A stretch of DNA of 60,425 nucleotides, from positions 1 through 60,425 of the forward strand of contig JAIQFI010000039.1 of the NCBI GenBank assembly GCA_020073345.1, given 5' to 3'. The notes under the pieces are model-generated. The model worked only from the letters and a program-made list of their open reading frames with translations. It had not been told where the DNA came from and ran no database searches. This DNA comes from Terriglobia bacterium. Lineage in GTDB: Bacteria; Acidobacteriota; Terriglobia; Bryobacterales; Bryobacteraceae. A program made the position numbers and the translations under genes. Shown one piece after another: positions 41,405 to 50,666 of this stretch (within the stretch, counting starts at the first letter, position 1; every line of letters starts with the position of its first letter).

Positions 41405-41914
41405 ATGACCATGGCGCAATCCTTGCTGCCGGAATTCGATAATGAGATGGCGAATACCCGCAAAATGCTGGAGCGCATTCCCGAAGACAAGCTGGGCTAC
41501 AAGCCCGATCCGAAGTCGATGGCGATGGGAGTGTTGGCGAGCCACATCGCCGAAATGGTTGGCTGGCTGAAGGAGACGATTGAGCAGCCCTCCATCGACA
41601 TAGAACCGGGGTTCAAACCCTTTCTGGCCACCTCCCGCAAGGAACTGCTGGAGAAACTCGATCAGGGTGTCGCCGGCTCGCGTGCCGCGCTGGCCGGAGC
41701 CAGCGATCAGGCGATGTTGCAGGAGTGGACGCTCAAGGTCGGCGGCAACCCGATGTTTTCGATGCCGCGGATGGCGGTGGTTCGGAGCATGATCATGAAC
41801 CACGTGATTCATCATCGGGCCCAGCTGAGCGTGTATTACCGGTTGAATGGCGTCCCGGTTCCCGGAATGTACGGGCCATCGGCCGATGAAGCGCAGGCCG
41901 CATCCGCCCATTAG
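41405..41914 (+). CDS. DinB-fold protein
   Basis: ATG 41405 is supported by GGAGG eight bases upstream; the longer frame is rejected. 169 residues. The four-helix DinB-like bundle has ASHIAEMVGWLKETIE with one His ligand near residue 46, and MIMNHVIHHRAQLSVYYRLN with the second and third (His ~136, 139, 140). This is a metal-binding fold shared with YfiT; the reaction is unknown. The end VPVPGMYGPSADE is typical of the subfamily. It is a single gene, divergent from the PEGA kinase. Confidence 0.85.
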   Translation: MTMAQSLLPEFDNEMANTRKMLERIPEDKLGYKPDPKSMAMGVLASHIAEMVGWLKETIEQPSIDIEPGFKPFLATSRKELLEKLDQGVAGSRAALAGASDQAMLQEWTLKVGGNPMFSMPRMAVVRSMIMNHVIHHRAQLSVYYRLNGVPVPGMYGPSADEAQAASAH

Positions 41915-41952
41915 AATTAAGCGCTAGGATTAAGTAGGGGAGGGCCTCTACG

Positions 41953-42702
41953 ATGAAACTCCTGAAACTTGCTGTTCTGCTTTCCGTGATCTCCGTGCTG
42001 GCGTTCGGCCAGCGCGGTGGCGGAGGTTCGCGCGGCGGCGGCGGCGGTGCGCGGATAGGTGGCGGAGGTGGAGCCCGCGTCGGAGGTGGCGCGCGCATCG
42101 GCGGTGGATCGGTCATTCGCGGCGGCGGATTCCTTAACGGTGGAAACTTTCGCGGCGGTGGGCGCATCAGTGGCGGCGGGTTCCGTGGAAACACGATTAT
42201 CCGCGGCGGCACGCGCTTCGGAAACACCCGGTTCTACGGCGGACGTTTCTACTATCCGGGCAGCTACTACTACCCCAGTTTTTACCTCGGCTTCGGCTAT
42301 GGCGGCTATCCGTATTCGTACTACCCGTATTCTTACGATCCGTATTATTACGATCCCTACGTTTACAGTGCGCCCTACTACGACAACGGCTACTATGGCG
42401 GCAATGTTGCCTACACGGCACCGGCCCCGCCTGCGCCACCGGCCCCGCCCACGGTGATCAATCAGAACATCGGTGGAACTGCCGCCGGAACCTCGGGATC
42501 GTTCTATCGGGCCGCGGACTATTACCTGATCGCGTTCAACGACCACACCATTCGGGCGGCGCTTTCCTACACCGTGGAAGGCGACCAGATTCGCTACACC
42601 ACTCGTGAACACGAAGAACAGACCGCTCCGCTGTCGAGCGTCGACGCGCGATTCAGCGAGCAGATTAATCGCGACCGGCGAGTGGAGTTCCGGCTGCCCT
42701 AG
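41953..42702 (+). CDS. Secreted Gly- and Tyr-rich protein
   Basis: 249 residues with a signal peptide (MKLLKLAVLLSVISVLAFG). After it come three zones: Gly/Arg repeats (~20-95; GGGGARIGG and GGGFRG units), a Tyr/Pro/Ser zone (~95-150; YYYPSFYLGFGYGGYPYSYY) and a Pro-Ala linker. A folded end follows (~180-249) with YYLIAFNDHTIRAALSYTVE and IRYTTREHEEQTAPLSSVD. The C-terminal part is a known small domain in proteobacterial/acidobacterial secreted proteins, function unknown. It is probably a cell-surface or matrix protein. Confidence 0.7.
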   Translation: MKLLKLAVLLSVISVLAFGQRGGGGSRGGGGGARIGGGGGARVGGGARIGGGSVIRGGGFLNGGNFRGGGRISGGGFRGNTIIRGGTRFGNTRFYGGRFYYPGSYYYPSFYLGFGYGGYPYSYYPYSYDPYYYDPYVYSAPYYDNGYYGGNVAYTAPAPPAPPAPPTVINQNIGGTAAGTSGSFYRAADYYLIAFNDHTIRAALSYTVEGDQIRYTTREHEEQTAPLSSVDARFSEQINRDRRVEFRLP

Positions 42703-42735
42703 CGATCAGGCAGGCTTAGTCCTGCCCCACGAGAC

Positions 42736-43686
42736 ATGTTCAAAACCCTCTTTGGCTCGACTACGAGCAAGGAACCCAGTCTACTCGACCGTCTGAAAGC
42801 GGGCGTGCAGAAGACGCGCGCGGGGCTGATGGAGAAGCTCGAAGACGCCGTCAGCGGGCGCAAGGAGATTGACGCCGAGGTTCTGGAGGAACTCGAGTAC
42901 GCGCTGATCACGGCCGATATCGGCTCGAAGACGACGGCTGAGATCCTTGAGCGAATCCGTGAACGTGTCGCGCGCCATCTGGTGGGCGACGCCGGCGAGC
43001 TCAAGGGGCTGATTCGTCAATACCTCCTGGAAGTGCTGGAAGCGGCCGAGCGGCCCGTGCCGCAGGTGGCGGAGCCGCCTGCCGTGATTATGGTGGTGGG
43101 CGTGAACGGGGCCGGCAAGACAACATCGATCGGGAAACTGACGCGCCGGCTGCAATCGGAGGGACGTAGTGTGTTGTTGTGCGCAGCCGATACGTTTCGA
43201 GCCGCCGCTATCGAACAACTGGAAGTGTGGGCGCAGCGCACCGGCGTGGACGTAATCCGCCAGCAGCCGGGGTCGGACCCGAGCGCGGTGATGTTCGATG
43301 CGCTGCAGGCCGGCAAGGCGCGCAAGATCGATTACGTGATTGTCGATACGGCCGGAAGGCTGCACACGAAAGAGAACCTGATGGCGGAGCTCCAGAAGAT
43401 GCGGAGAACAGCCGCGCGCGTGATTCCGGGAGCTCCGCATGAGGTGCTGCTGGTGATCGAGGCCACCACCGGGCAGAACGGTCTGGAGCAGGCCCGCAAG
43501 TTCACCGAATCGGCCGAAGTCACCGGCATCATTTTGACCAAGCTCGACGGCACTGCCAAGGGCGGCGTGGTGGTGGCGATTTCGCGCGAGCTGGGATTGC
43601 CCATCCGCTACGTCGGCGTGGGCGAGCAATTGGACGACCTGCTGCCGTTCGAGCCGGCCAGTTTCGTGGCATCCTTATTCGATTAG
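42736..43686 (+). CDS. ftsY: Signal-recognition-particle receptor FtsY
   Basis: 316 residues, the short FtsY form without a long acidic N-domain. The N-domain helices are [20 protein letters not shown]. The NG domain has the P-loop [10 protein letters not shown] (122-131), [31 protein letters not shown] and [14 protein letters not shown], ending [18 protein letters not shown]. It docks SRP-ribosome complexes at the membrane. ribD follows 7 bp later, so they are probably co-transcribed. Confidence 0.96.
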   Translation: MFKTLFGSTTSKEPSLLDRLKAGVQKTRAGLMEKLEDAVSGRKEIDAEVLEELEYALITADIGSKTTAEILERIRERVARHLVGDAGELKGLIRQYLLEVLEAAERPVPQVAEPPAVIMVVGVNGAGKTTSIGKLTRRLQSEGRSVLLCAADTFRAAAIEQLEVWAQRTGVDVIRQQPGSDPSAVMFDALQAGKARKIDYVIVDTAGRLHTKENLMAELQKMRRTAARVIPGAPHEVLLVIEATTGQNGLEQARKFTESAEVTGIILTKLDGTAKGGVVVAISRELGLPIRYVGVGEQLDDLLPFEPASFVASLFD

Positions 43687-43693
43687 GGTCCAC

Positions 43694-44791
43694 ATGAATC
43701 ATCTGGAAGAGGCCTTGGACCTCGCGGCGCGCGGGTGGGGCGCGACATCCCCAAATCCGGCGGTGGGCGCGGTGGTGGTGCGGGACGGCGAGGTGGTCGG
43801 CCGCGGATACCACACTTGGGCCGGACTGAAGCACGCCGAGGTGCTCGCGCTGGAGGAAGCCCGGGAGCGCGCGCGCGGCGGGACACTGTACGTGACGCTC
43901 GAACCATGCGCGCATCACGGCCGGACTCCGCCGTGCATCGACGCGATTCTGGCAGCGGGTGTGCGTAAGGTGGTCGCGCCGATGGAGGATCCGAATCCGC
44001 AGACACGAGGGCGGGGATTCATGCGTCTGCGGGACGCGGGCGTGGAAGTGGAACTGGCGGGGCAATACACCGCGCGGGCCACGGAGTTGAACGAAGCGTT
44101 TGTTCATTTCATGAAAACTGGACGTCCGCTGGTGACGCTGAAATCGGCCGTGACGCTGGATGGAAAAATCGCCGCGCCCGAGGACAATGCGGGTTGGATC
44201 ACCAGCGAGACGGCTCGCACCCACGTGCAAACGCTGCGGCACCGATCCGACGCAATTCTCACCGGCATCGGCACCGTATTGGCCGACGATTGCAGGCTCA
44301 CGGACCGCACAGGCCTGGAGCGGAGCCGGCCGCTTTTGCGGATCGTACTCGATTCGCAGCTGCGGCTGCCTTCGGAATCGCATCTGACCACGTCCTGTAA
44401 AAGCGATGTCCTCGTGGTTACGACCTCAGCGGGATCGGCGGACCGGCGGAAGCGCCTGGAGAGCATGGGCGTGCGCGTGGAAGTACTGGAACGCTCCGAC
44501 GGGCGGGCCAGCCTGCAAGGCGTGATTGAGTTGCTGGCACGCGAAAAATACCTTTCGCTGATGATCGAGGCGGGCAGCCGCGTGAACTGGAGCGCGCTCG
44601 AATCCGGCGTCGCCGACAAAATCTACTTCTATTACGCCCCCAAGATTCTGGGAGGCATGCAGTCGCTTCCGGTTGCGGGAGGAGCGGGACGTCGCCGGCG
44701 CAAGGACGCGATCCGGTTTCGCGACGTGAAGCTGCACTCGATTGCCAAGGACGAGTTTGCCGTGGAAGCCTGGGTGGAGCGCACCGACTGA
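43694..44791 (+). CDS. ribD: Riboflavin biosynthesis bifunctional RibD
   Basis: 365 residues. The deaminase domain (~1-145) has zinc ligands His 47 in LKHAEVLAL, and Cys 72 and Cys 81 in EPCAHHGRTPPC, and starts with the SPNPAVGAVVV block. The reductase domain (~146-365) has LKSAVTLDGKIAAPEDNAGW, ITSETARTHVQTLRHRSDAI and LMIEAGSRVNWSALES. It converts the GTP-derived pyrimidine in two steps. The stop overlaps the ribE start by one base (TGATG), so production of the two enzymes is coupled. Confidence 0.95.
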   Translation: MNHLEEALDLAARGWGATSPNPAVGAVVVRDGEVVGRGYHTWAGLKHAEVLALEEARERARGGTLYVTLEPCAHHGRTPPCIDAILAAGVRKVVAPMEDPNPQTRGRGFMRLRDAGVEVELAGQYTARATELNEAFVHFMKTGRPLVTLKSAVTLDGKIAAPEDNAGWITSETARTHVQTLRHRSDAILTGIGTVLADDCRLTDRTGLERSRPLLRIVLDSQLRLPSESHLTTSCKSDVLVVTTSAGSADRRKRLESMGVRVEVLERSDGRASLQGVIELLAREKYLSLMIEAGSRVNWSALESGVADKIYFYYAPKILGGMQSLPVAGGAGRRRRKDAIRFRDVKLHSIAKDEFAVEAWVERTD

Positions 44792-45378
44792 TGTTCACCG
44801 GCATCGTCGAAGAGCTAGGTACGGTGGTCGCGGCAGGAACAAAGTTAGAAGTGCGCTGCTCCACCGTGCTTTCCGATCTTTCGGTCGGCGCGAGCATTGC
44901 GGTGAACGGGGTATGTCTGACGGCCGTGGCGGTTACCGCGCAGAGTTTCATGGCCGATCTGGCGCCGGAGACGCTTTCGAGAAGCAACCTCGCCGACCTG
45001 GTCACGGGGTCACGCGTGAACCTGGAGCGGCCGGTGACGCCGGTGACCAGGCTATCGGGCCACATCGTACAGGGTCATGTGGATGCGACCGGTGAGGTGG
45101 TGGGGCTCGACGCGTTGCGAGACGGTAACTGGTGGCTGAAGGTTCGCGTGCCGAAATCGCTGGACCGTTATGTGGTGGAGAAGGGCTCCATTACCTTGGA
45201 TGGGATCAGTCTGACGATCGCGGCCGTGGACCAAGACGTGATCGGCGTGACCGTCATTCCGCACACGTTCGCGAATACGACCATCGGTCAGGCGCGAGTC
45301 GGAAGCCGGATGAACATCGAGGTCGACGTGCTGGCCAAGCATGTCGAGAAACTGATCGCCGGCTCGCGGCTGGGATAG
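44791..45378 (+). CDS. ribE: Riboflavin synthase alpha chain
   Basis: 195 residues formed by two repeated lumazine-binding domains: MFTGIVEELGTVVAAG with SIAVNGVCLTAVAVTAQSF, and LSGHIVQGHVDATGEVVG with SITLDGISLTIAAVDQDV. The start motif MFTGIVE is canonical. It dismutates two dimethyl-lumazines to riboflavin. It follows ribD with a one-base overlap and precedes the interrupted kinase by 15 bp. No ribA/B or ribH is in the window, and no FMN riboswitch was seen upstream of ftsY. Confidence 0.95.
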   Translation: MFTGIVEELGTVVAAGTKLEVRCSTVLSDLSVGASIAVNGVCLTAVAVTAQSFMADLAPETLSRSNLADLVTGSRVNLERPVTPVTRLSGHIVQGHVDATGEVVGLDALRDGNWWLKVRVPKSLDRYVVEKGSITLDGISLTIAAVDQDVIGVTVIPHTFANTTIGQARVGSRMNIEVDVLAKHVEKLIAGSRLG

Positions 45379-45393
45379 AATCTAGGAATTACG

Positions 45394-47562
45394 ATGGCAG
45401 CTTCTCCGGGAACACGTGTCGGACCGTACGAAATCCTGGCTCTGCTGGGTTCGGGCGGCATGGGCGAGGTCTATAAAGCCACGGATACTCGCCTCGGCCG
45501 GACGGTGGCCATCAAGTTCCTGAAGAGCGCCTACACGGACCGGTTGGACCGGGAAGCGCGCGCCATCGCGGCGCTGAATCATCCCCACATCTGCACCATT
45601 CACGACGTCGGCCCGGATTACCTGGTGATGGAGTATCTGGAAGGATCGCCGCTAGGCTCGCCGGTGCCGGTGGAAAATGCGATTCGCCTGGCGCTGCAGA
45701 TCGCCGCGGCGCTCGAAGCGGCGCACGCTAAGGGAATCGTGCATCGCGATCTGAAGCCGGGAAACATTTTCGTCACCCAGGCAGGCGTGAAGCTGCTGGA
45801 TTTCGGATTGGCCAAGCTGGGCGCTGGTGGCGACGGGTCCGACGATACCCTGAGCATGACGCAGCCCGGTACCGTGGTCGGTACCGTGGCGTACATGTCG
45901 CCGGAACAGGCGCAGGCCAAGCCGCTCGACCCGCGGTCGGATATTTTTTCCTTTGGGCTGGTGTTCTACGAGATGCTTTCCGGACAGCGGGCGTTTTCGG
46001 CGGACACCGGGATCGCCATCATGGCGGCAATTGTGTGAGACGAGCCGCGCCTCTCGAAGGTTCCGCCAGAGCTGGAGCGGATCATCACGCGTTGCCTGCG
46101 CAAGGTTCCAGCTGACCGGTTCCAGACCATGGGCGAAGTCCGGGCGGCGCTAGAGCAAGTTTCAGTGAAGCCCGCGCAGGAGCAACCGTCCATCGCCGTG
46201 CTGCCGTTCTCCAACATGAGCGCGGACAAGGAGAACGAGTACTTCAGCGACGGGCTGGCGGAAGAAATCCTGAACTCACTGGTGCGCATTCCCGGACTGA
46301 AGGTTACGGCGCGCACGTCTTCCTTCGCTTTTCGCGGCAAGGAGCAGGATATACGCGGGATCGCCGAAGCACTGGATGTCAAGACGATTCTCGAAGGCAG
46401 CGTTCGGAAAGCGGGTACCCGGGTTCGGGTGACCGCCCAGCTCATCAACGCAGCCGACGGGTATCATCTGTGGTCGGAGCGCTATGACCGGGAACTAACG
46501 GACGTATTTGCCGTGCAGGATGAGATCGCTGCGGCGATCGCCGCGGCGCTGAAATTGAAGCTTTCGGGCGATGAGGCTTCCGTGCATCGCCACACACCGA
46601 CTCTACCGGCGTATGAGGCCTATCTGAAGGGCCGTTATCACATGCTCAAGGCAACTCCCGATGGATGGGCGCGCGGGAAAGAGTTTCTGGAGCAAGCGAT
46701 TGCGCTGGATACGGGATTCGGAGATCCGCATGCACTTTTAGGGGGCCAGTATCTGCTTCTTTGGGCGAATGGACTGCGTCCGGCGAAAGAGATGGTTCCG
46801 CTGATCCGGTCTGAGGCTCAGAAAGCCGTGGACCTGTCGTTTGATGCCGCCCGCGGGCTGTTGGGTGTGGTGGCGACGGCGTATGACTACGACTGGAAGG
46901 CGGCGGACGAGCAATTCCGATGGGCGATGGCGGCAACAACGGCCACGTCCGAGCTGAGTATGAGCTACGCCACGTTTTTCCTCGCTCCGGCGGGCCGGCT
47001 TCAAGAAGCGGTGACTTTGATGGAGAGGATAGTCGCATCAGACCCGCTTAATGTCCCCGTTCGCTCAAATCTGAGTTTATGTCTCCTGTCGGCCGAAATG
47101 TACGATCGCGCGATTCAAGAGGCGCATAAAGGGCTGGAGATCGACGAAAACTTTTGGTTTGCATATGTAGCGCTGGCCGCGGGATATCTGATGAAGGGAA
47201 TGATCGCGGAAGCGCTGGTTGCGGCGGAGCGGGCGCACCAGCATGCGCCCTGGCACGCCCGGGTCATCGGCTTGTTGGCAGGACTCCTGGTGCAGGCAGG
47301 CGAGCGCAGCCGGGGCGAGGCTCTCATCGCGCAACTAAGAGCACCCGATCGCCTCGTGGCACCCGGTGGAATGGTCGCATATCATCTCATCTGCTCCGAA
47401 ATCGATGAAGCAGCCGACTGGTACGAGAAAGCCATCGAACAGCGTGATCCTATCCTGATTCCCTGGCTGCGGTTGCCCTTGGCGAATCAACTGCGGGCGT
47501 CGCCGCGCTGGCCCAAGATCGCCGCGATGATGAACCTGCCCGAAACCATGTCCCAAGCGTGA
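45394..47562 (+). pseudogene. Ser/Thr kinase-TPR protein split by an in-frame TGA
   Basis: The first part (45394-46038) is a kinase with [41 protein letters not shown] and [12 protein letters not shown], stopping at TGA 46036-46038. The same frame continues without shift: DEPRLSKVPPELERIITRCL (end of the kinase C-lobe), then a TolB-N-like domain (SIAVLPFSNMSADKENEYFS), then about six TPR-like repeats to 47562. Where the family normally reads IVRDEP the gene has IV-stop-DEP, so a single CGA-to-TGA change explains it. Restart at ATG 46129 could yield the C-terminal part. A sequencing error cannot be excluded. Confidence 0.8.
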
Positions 47563-48047
47563 GAATCCCAACGCCACTCTTGGTGGAGACGGCCTCAAAA
47601 CTGAAACCTGGACGCGCTCTCGATCTCGCATGCGGCGCGGGTCGCAATGCAATCTGGCTCGCCGAGCACGGCTGGGAAGTGACGGCTGTGGATCGTTCAC
47701 CAGTGTCCATTCCAATGGTGGACACGCACGTGGCCGATCTGGAAAAGCACGAGTTCACGATACTAGAAGCGGCCTGGGATCTGATAGTGGTCTGCTACTA
47801 CCTGCAGCGCGATTTATTCGAGCCGATAAAGCGAGGTGTGAAACCCGGAGGGATCGCGCTAGCGATCGTTCACATGTTCGAGCCAGGACACGAACAGTCG
47901 CGCTTCAGCGTGCAGCCCGGCGAGCTGGCGACGTACTTCGAGGACTGGGAGATCCTGCACTACTACGAAGGAAAGCCGCGCGATCCGGAGCACAAGCGCG
48001 CCGTCGCGGAAATTGTCGCAAAAAACCTTAGAACCAGCGCGACATGA
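47559..48047 (+). CDS. Class I SAM-dependent methyltransferase (short)
   Basis: 162 residues from GTG 47559, which overlaps the kinase-TPR stop as GTGA. Motif I is ALDLACGAGRNAIWLAEHGW (residues ~19-38), and EVTAVDRS is motif II. The region after it is shortened: the usual helix between motif II and III is missing, leaving a direct jump to MVDTHVADLEKHEF. Motif IV is WDLIVVCYYLQRDLFEPIKR and motif V is VKPGGIALAIVHM. This resembles TehB-like tellurite/thiol methyltransferases. The substrate is unknown. It overlaps the convergent dehydrogenase by 20 bp. Confidence 0.83.
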   Translation: MRIPTPLLVETASKLKPGRALDLACGAGRNAIWLAEHGWEVTAVDRSPVSIPMVDTHVADLEKHEFTILEAAWDLIVVCYYLQRDLFEPIKRGVKPGGIALAIVHMFEPGHEQSRFSVQPGELATYFEDWEILHYYEGKPRDPEHKRAVAEIVAKNLRTSAT

Positions 48048-49389
48048 TCACCTTCTGCTCGGTGTAGAAGGAGACCGCGTCTTTGCCATGCGCGTGGAGA
48101 TCGCCAAAGAAGGAATTTTTCCACCCAGCGAAGGGGAAGAACGCCATGGGCGCGGCGACGCCGATGTTCACGCCGACCATCCCCGCTTCGATGCGCGACG
48201 AGTATTCGCGCGCGGCCTTGCCGCTGCCGGTAAAAATCGAAGTCGCGTTGCCGAAGGCGGAGCGATTCACCAGCTCGATCGCGTCTTGGAGTGATGGAAC
48301 GCGGATCACTGAGAGCACGGGTCCGAAGATCTCTTCGCGCGCGATGCTCATCTCCGGAGTGACTCGGTCGAAGATGGTGGGTCCGACGAAGCATCCCTTC
48401 CGCGGGCGGCCGTCGCACAGCGGGACAGCGCCCTCGGCAACGCCTTTTTCGATGTATCCGCAGACACGCTGCGCGTGGTCGGCGGTAATCAGCGGCCCCA
48501 TCTCGAACCCTGCCTGAGTGGTGCGGACGAGCAGATCGAGCAGCGGACCGGCTGCATCGCCCACCGGGACCAGGACGCTGTTCGCCAGGCAGCGCTCGCC
48601 CGCGGCTCCGAAGGCCGAGCCGATGATCGCCTCGACGGTTTTTGGCATATCGGCGTCGGGCATCACCACCATGTGGTTCTTGGCGCCGCCTAAGGCCTGG
48701 ACGCGTTTACCCTCGGCGGCGGCGGTGGCATAGATGTACTTGGCGATCGGCGTGGAGCCGACGAACGAGACCGCTCTGACGAGCGGATGGCGCAGGAGTG
48801 CGTCGACGGCGGTCTTATCACCGTGCACTACGTGCATGAGACCGGCCGGGAGTCCGGCTTCGTTCAGCAACTCGATCGCGCGGATGGCCGTGAGCGGCAC
48901 CTTCTCCGAAGGCTTCAAGAGGAACGCGTTCCCGCAAGCAAGGGAGAAGGGGAACATCCACATGGGCACCATCGCCGGAAAATTAAATGGCGTAATGCCG
49001 GCGCAAACGCCGATGGGTTGCCGGATGGTCTTGCAGTCGATGCCCGAGGCGACGTCGTTGAGCGAATCGCCCATCATCAGGCTGGGCATGCCGCAGGCGA
49101 CCTCCACCATCTGAATGCCGCGTCGCACTTCGGCGCGCGCGTCGTCCAGCAGTTTTCCATTTTCGCTGGTGAGGATCCGGGCCAGCTCATCGGAGTGTGC
49201 TTCCAGAAGCCCTTTATAGCGGTAGAGCACCTGGACGCGATCGACCACCGGGACATCGCGCCATTTGAGGTAGGCCGCGTGGGCCACTTGCGCCACGCGA
49301 TCGATATCGGCGCCCGTAGCGTAGGGGATTTCGCCGATCATCTCGCCAGTGGCGGGGTTGGTGATGGGATAGGTACCGGCGGTTACCAT
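48028..49389 (-). CDS. CoA-acylating methylmalonate-semialdehyde dehydrogenase type (MmsA-like)
   Basis: 453 residues, aldehyde-dehydrogenase fold. NAD site and catalytic motifs: GITPFNFPAMVPMWMFPFSL, FLLKPSEKVPLTAIRA, VSFVGSTPIAKYIY, VQALGGAKNHMVVMPDAD and the nucleophile AAGERCLANSVLVP. The ALGGAKNHMVVMPDAD and TPFNFPAMVPMWM patterns place it with MmsA rather than generic ALDHs. It is shorter than usual MmsA (~485-500) because two loops after the catalytic Cys are trimmed (before EMGPLIT and at CDGRPRKGCF). It starts inside the end of the upstream transhydrogenase gene (7-bp overlap). Confidence 0.85.
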   Translation of the reverse strand: MVTAGTYPITNPATGEMIGEIPYATGADIDRVAQVAHAAYLKWRDVPVVDRVQVLYRYKGLLEAHSDELARILTSENGKLLDDARAEVRRGIQMVEVACGMPSLMMGDSLNDVASGIDCKTIRQPIGVCAGITPFNFPAMVPMWMFPFSLACGNAFLLKPSEKVPLTAIRAIELLNEAGLPAGLMHVVHGDKTAVDALLRHPLVRAVSFVGSTPIAKYIYATAAAEGKRVQALGGAKNHMVVMPDADMPKTVEAIIGSAFGAAGERCLANSVLVPVGDAAGPLLDLLVRTTQAGFEMGPLITADHAQRVCGYIEKGVAEGAVPLCDGRPRKGCFVGPTIFDRVTPEMSIAREEIFGPVLSVIRVPSLQDAIELVNRSAFGNATSIFTGSGKAAREYSSRIEAGMVGVNIGVAAPMAFFPFAGWKNSFFGDLHAHGKDAVSFYTEQKVIMSRWF

Positions 49390-50663
49390 GCGATGAGAGC
49401 CTCTTCAAATAGCTTCGCTAATTCCTCGGGTCCGGCGGGGCGCGGCGATAGCTTGGTCACACGGTGCTGGGGCAGCGTCCCTTCCACCAGTGCCGGAATA
49501 TCGGACGACGTGTACCCGATCTCGCGCAGACCGTTAGGAGTCTTCAGGCGCTGCATGAACCAGGTGATCCGCTCAGAAAGAATGCGGCCGGAGTCCGAGG
49601 CTTTGCAGCGTGCGACATCGACACCTAGAGCCTGCGCGGCTTCCAGGTGTCGCGCGGGATTGGCCGAGGCGGTATAGCGAAAAACCGCGGGTGCGTTCAG
49701 GATGACGGAGAATCCGTGCGGGACGAGAGCGTGATCGGTGACATAGCCTGGAGCGCGGTAACTCTTCACATTGCCCGAGACCGGATACGACATTCCGTGG
49801 GGCAGATGCACACCCGCGTTTCCGAAACCAACGCCCGCGTAAGATGCAGCCAACAGCATGTTCGCGCGAGCTTCGTCGTCGGAGGGATCTTCCACGGCGC
49901 GCACCAGATACTGCGCCACCATGCGCAGGGCTTGGAGCGACCAGACGTCGCTGATGGGGTTCGATCCCTGATACGCCGGGCGCAGCAGAGGGCGCTCGGG
50001 CAGAGAACGTTCGGAGTAGGGGAGTGCGGTGAACGATTCTACGGCATGGCTGAGGATATCGAGCCCGCTGGACGCTGCCACCTGCGACGGCATGGTGCGC
50101 GTGTTTTCGGGATCGAGCAGCCCCAGAGTGGGCTTCAGGCGGCGGCTGGCGATGCCGGTTTTCGCATGCATCTTGCTCAGGTCAAAGATGCTGACGCCGG
50201 TGGTCTCGCTGCCGGTGCCGGCCGTAGTCGGAATCGCGATCAGCGGCTTGAGCGGGCCGGGAACGGGCAGTCCTTTGCCAATCGGCGGGTTGACGTAATC
50301 CAGAAAATCCGCGGGTGGATAGGTGACGTACAGATTCACGGCTTTCGCGGTGTCGATTGTCGATCCGCCCCCGACGGCGACGATGGCGTCGTAGCTTCCC
50401 TGACGTGCGAACCCGATCGCGTCGAGGAACGACTCGTCGGTGGGTTCGACGCGCACGCGATCGAAGAGTGTCGCGGCGATGCGATTCTTTTCGAGCGACT
50501 CCAGCACGGTCTGTACCGGCAACATGTTTCGGAGAACCGGATCGGTCAAGACCAGCACGTTCTTCGCGCCGAGGTCGGCCAGGTCCATCCCAACTTCGCG
50601 CGTCACGCCCGGGCCGAAGCGGATACTCGAGACCGCCATCTCAAATGCGATTTCGTGGGGCAT
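49383..50663 (-). CDS. Hydroxyacid-oxoacid transhydrogenase (ADHFE1-type iron ADH)
   Basis: 426 residues closely resembling mitochondrial ADHFE1: EIAFEMAVSSIRFGPGVTRE, RVRVEPTDESFLDAIGFARQ, AVGGGSTIDTAKAVNLY, DFLDYVNPPIGKGLPVPG, IAIPTTAGTGSETTGVSIFD, RPAYQGSNPISDVW, NAGVHLPHGMSYPVSG and VEGTLPQHRVTKLSPRP. Iron ligands (Asp, three His) are present in LDILSHAVESF, HLPHGMSY and DHALVPHG. The enzyme oxidises 4-hydroxybutyrate to succinic semialdehyde while reducing 2-oxoglutarate to 2-hydroxyglutarate. The overlapping aldehyde-dehydrogenase gene suggests joint semialdehyde metabolism. Confidence 0.88.
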   Translation of the reverse strand: MPHEIAFEMAVSSIRFGPGVTREVGMDLADLGAKNVLVLTDPVLRNMLPVQTVLESLEKNRIAATLFDRVRVEPTDESFLDAIGFARQGSYDAIVAVGGGSTIDTAKAVNLYVTYPPADFLDYVNPPIGKGLPVPGPLKPLIAIPTTAGTGSETTGVSIFDLSKMHAKTGIASRRLKPTLGLLDPENTRTMPSQVAASSGLDILSHAVESFTALPYSERSLPERPLLRPAYQGSNPISDVWSLQALRMVAQYLVRAVEDPSDDEARANMLLAASYAGVGFGNAGVHLPHGMSYPVSGNVKSYRAPGYVTDHALVPHGFSVILNAPAVFRYTASANPARHLEAAQALGVDVARCKASDSGRILSERITWFMQRLKTPNGLREIGYTSSDIPALVEGTLPQHRVTKLSPRPAGPEELAKLFEEALIAW

Positions 50664-50666
50664 GAT

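Noticed and set aside
46036-46038. TGA as selenocysteine codon
   Set aside because: The family has Arg at this site, no hairpin of bacterial SECIS type is evident just after it, and kinases of this group are not selenoproteins.
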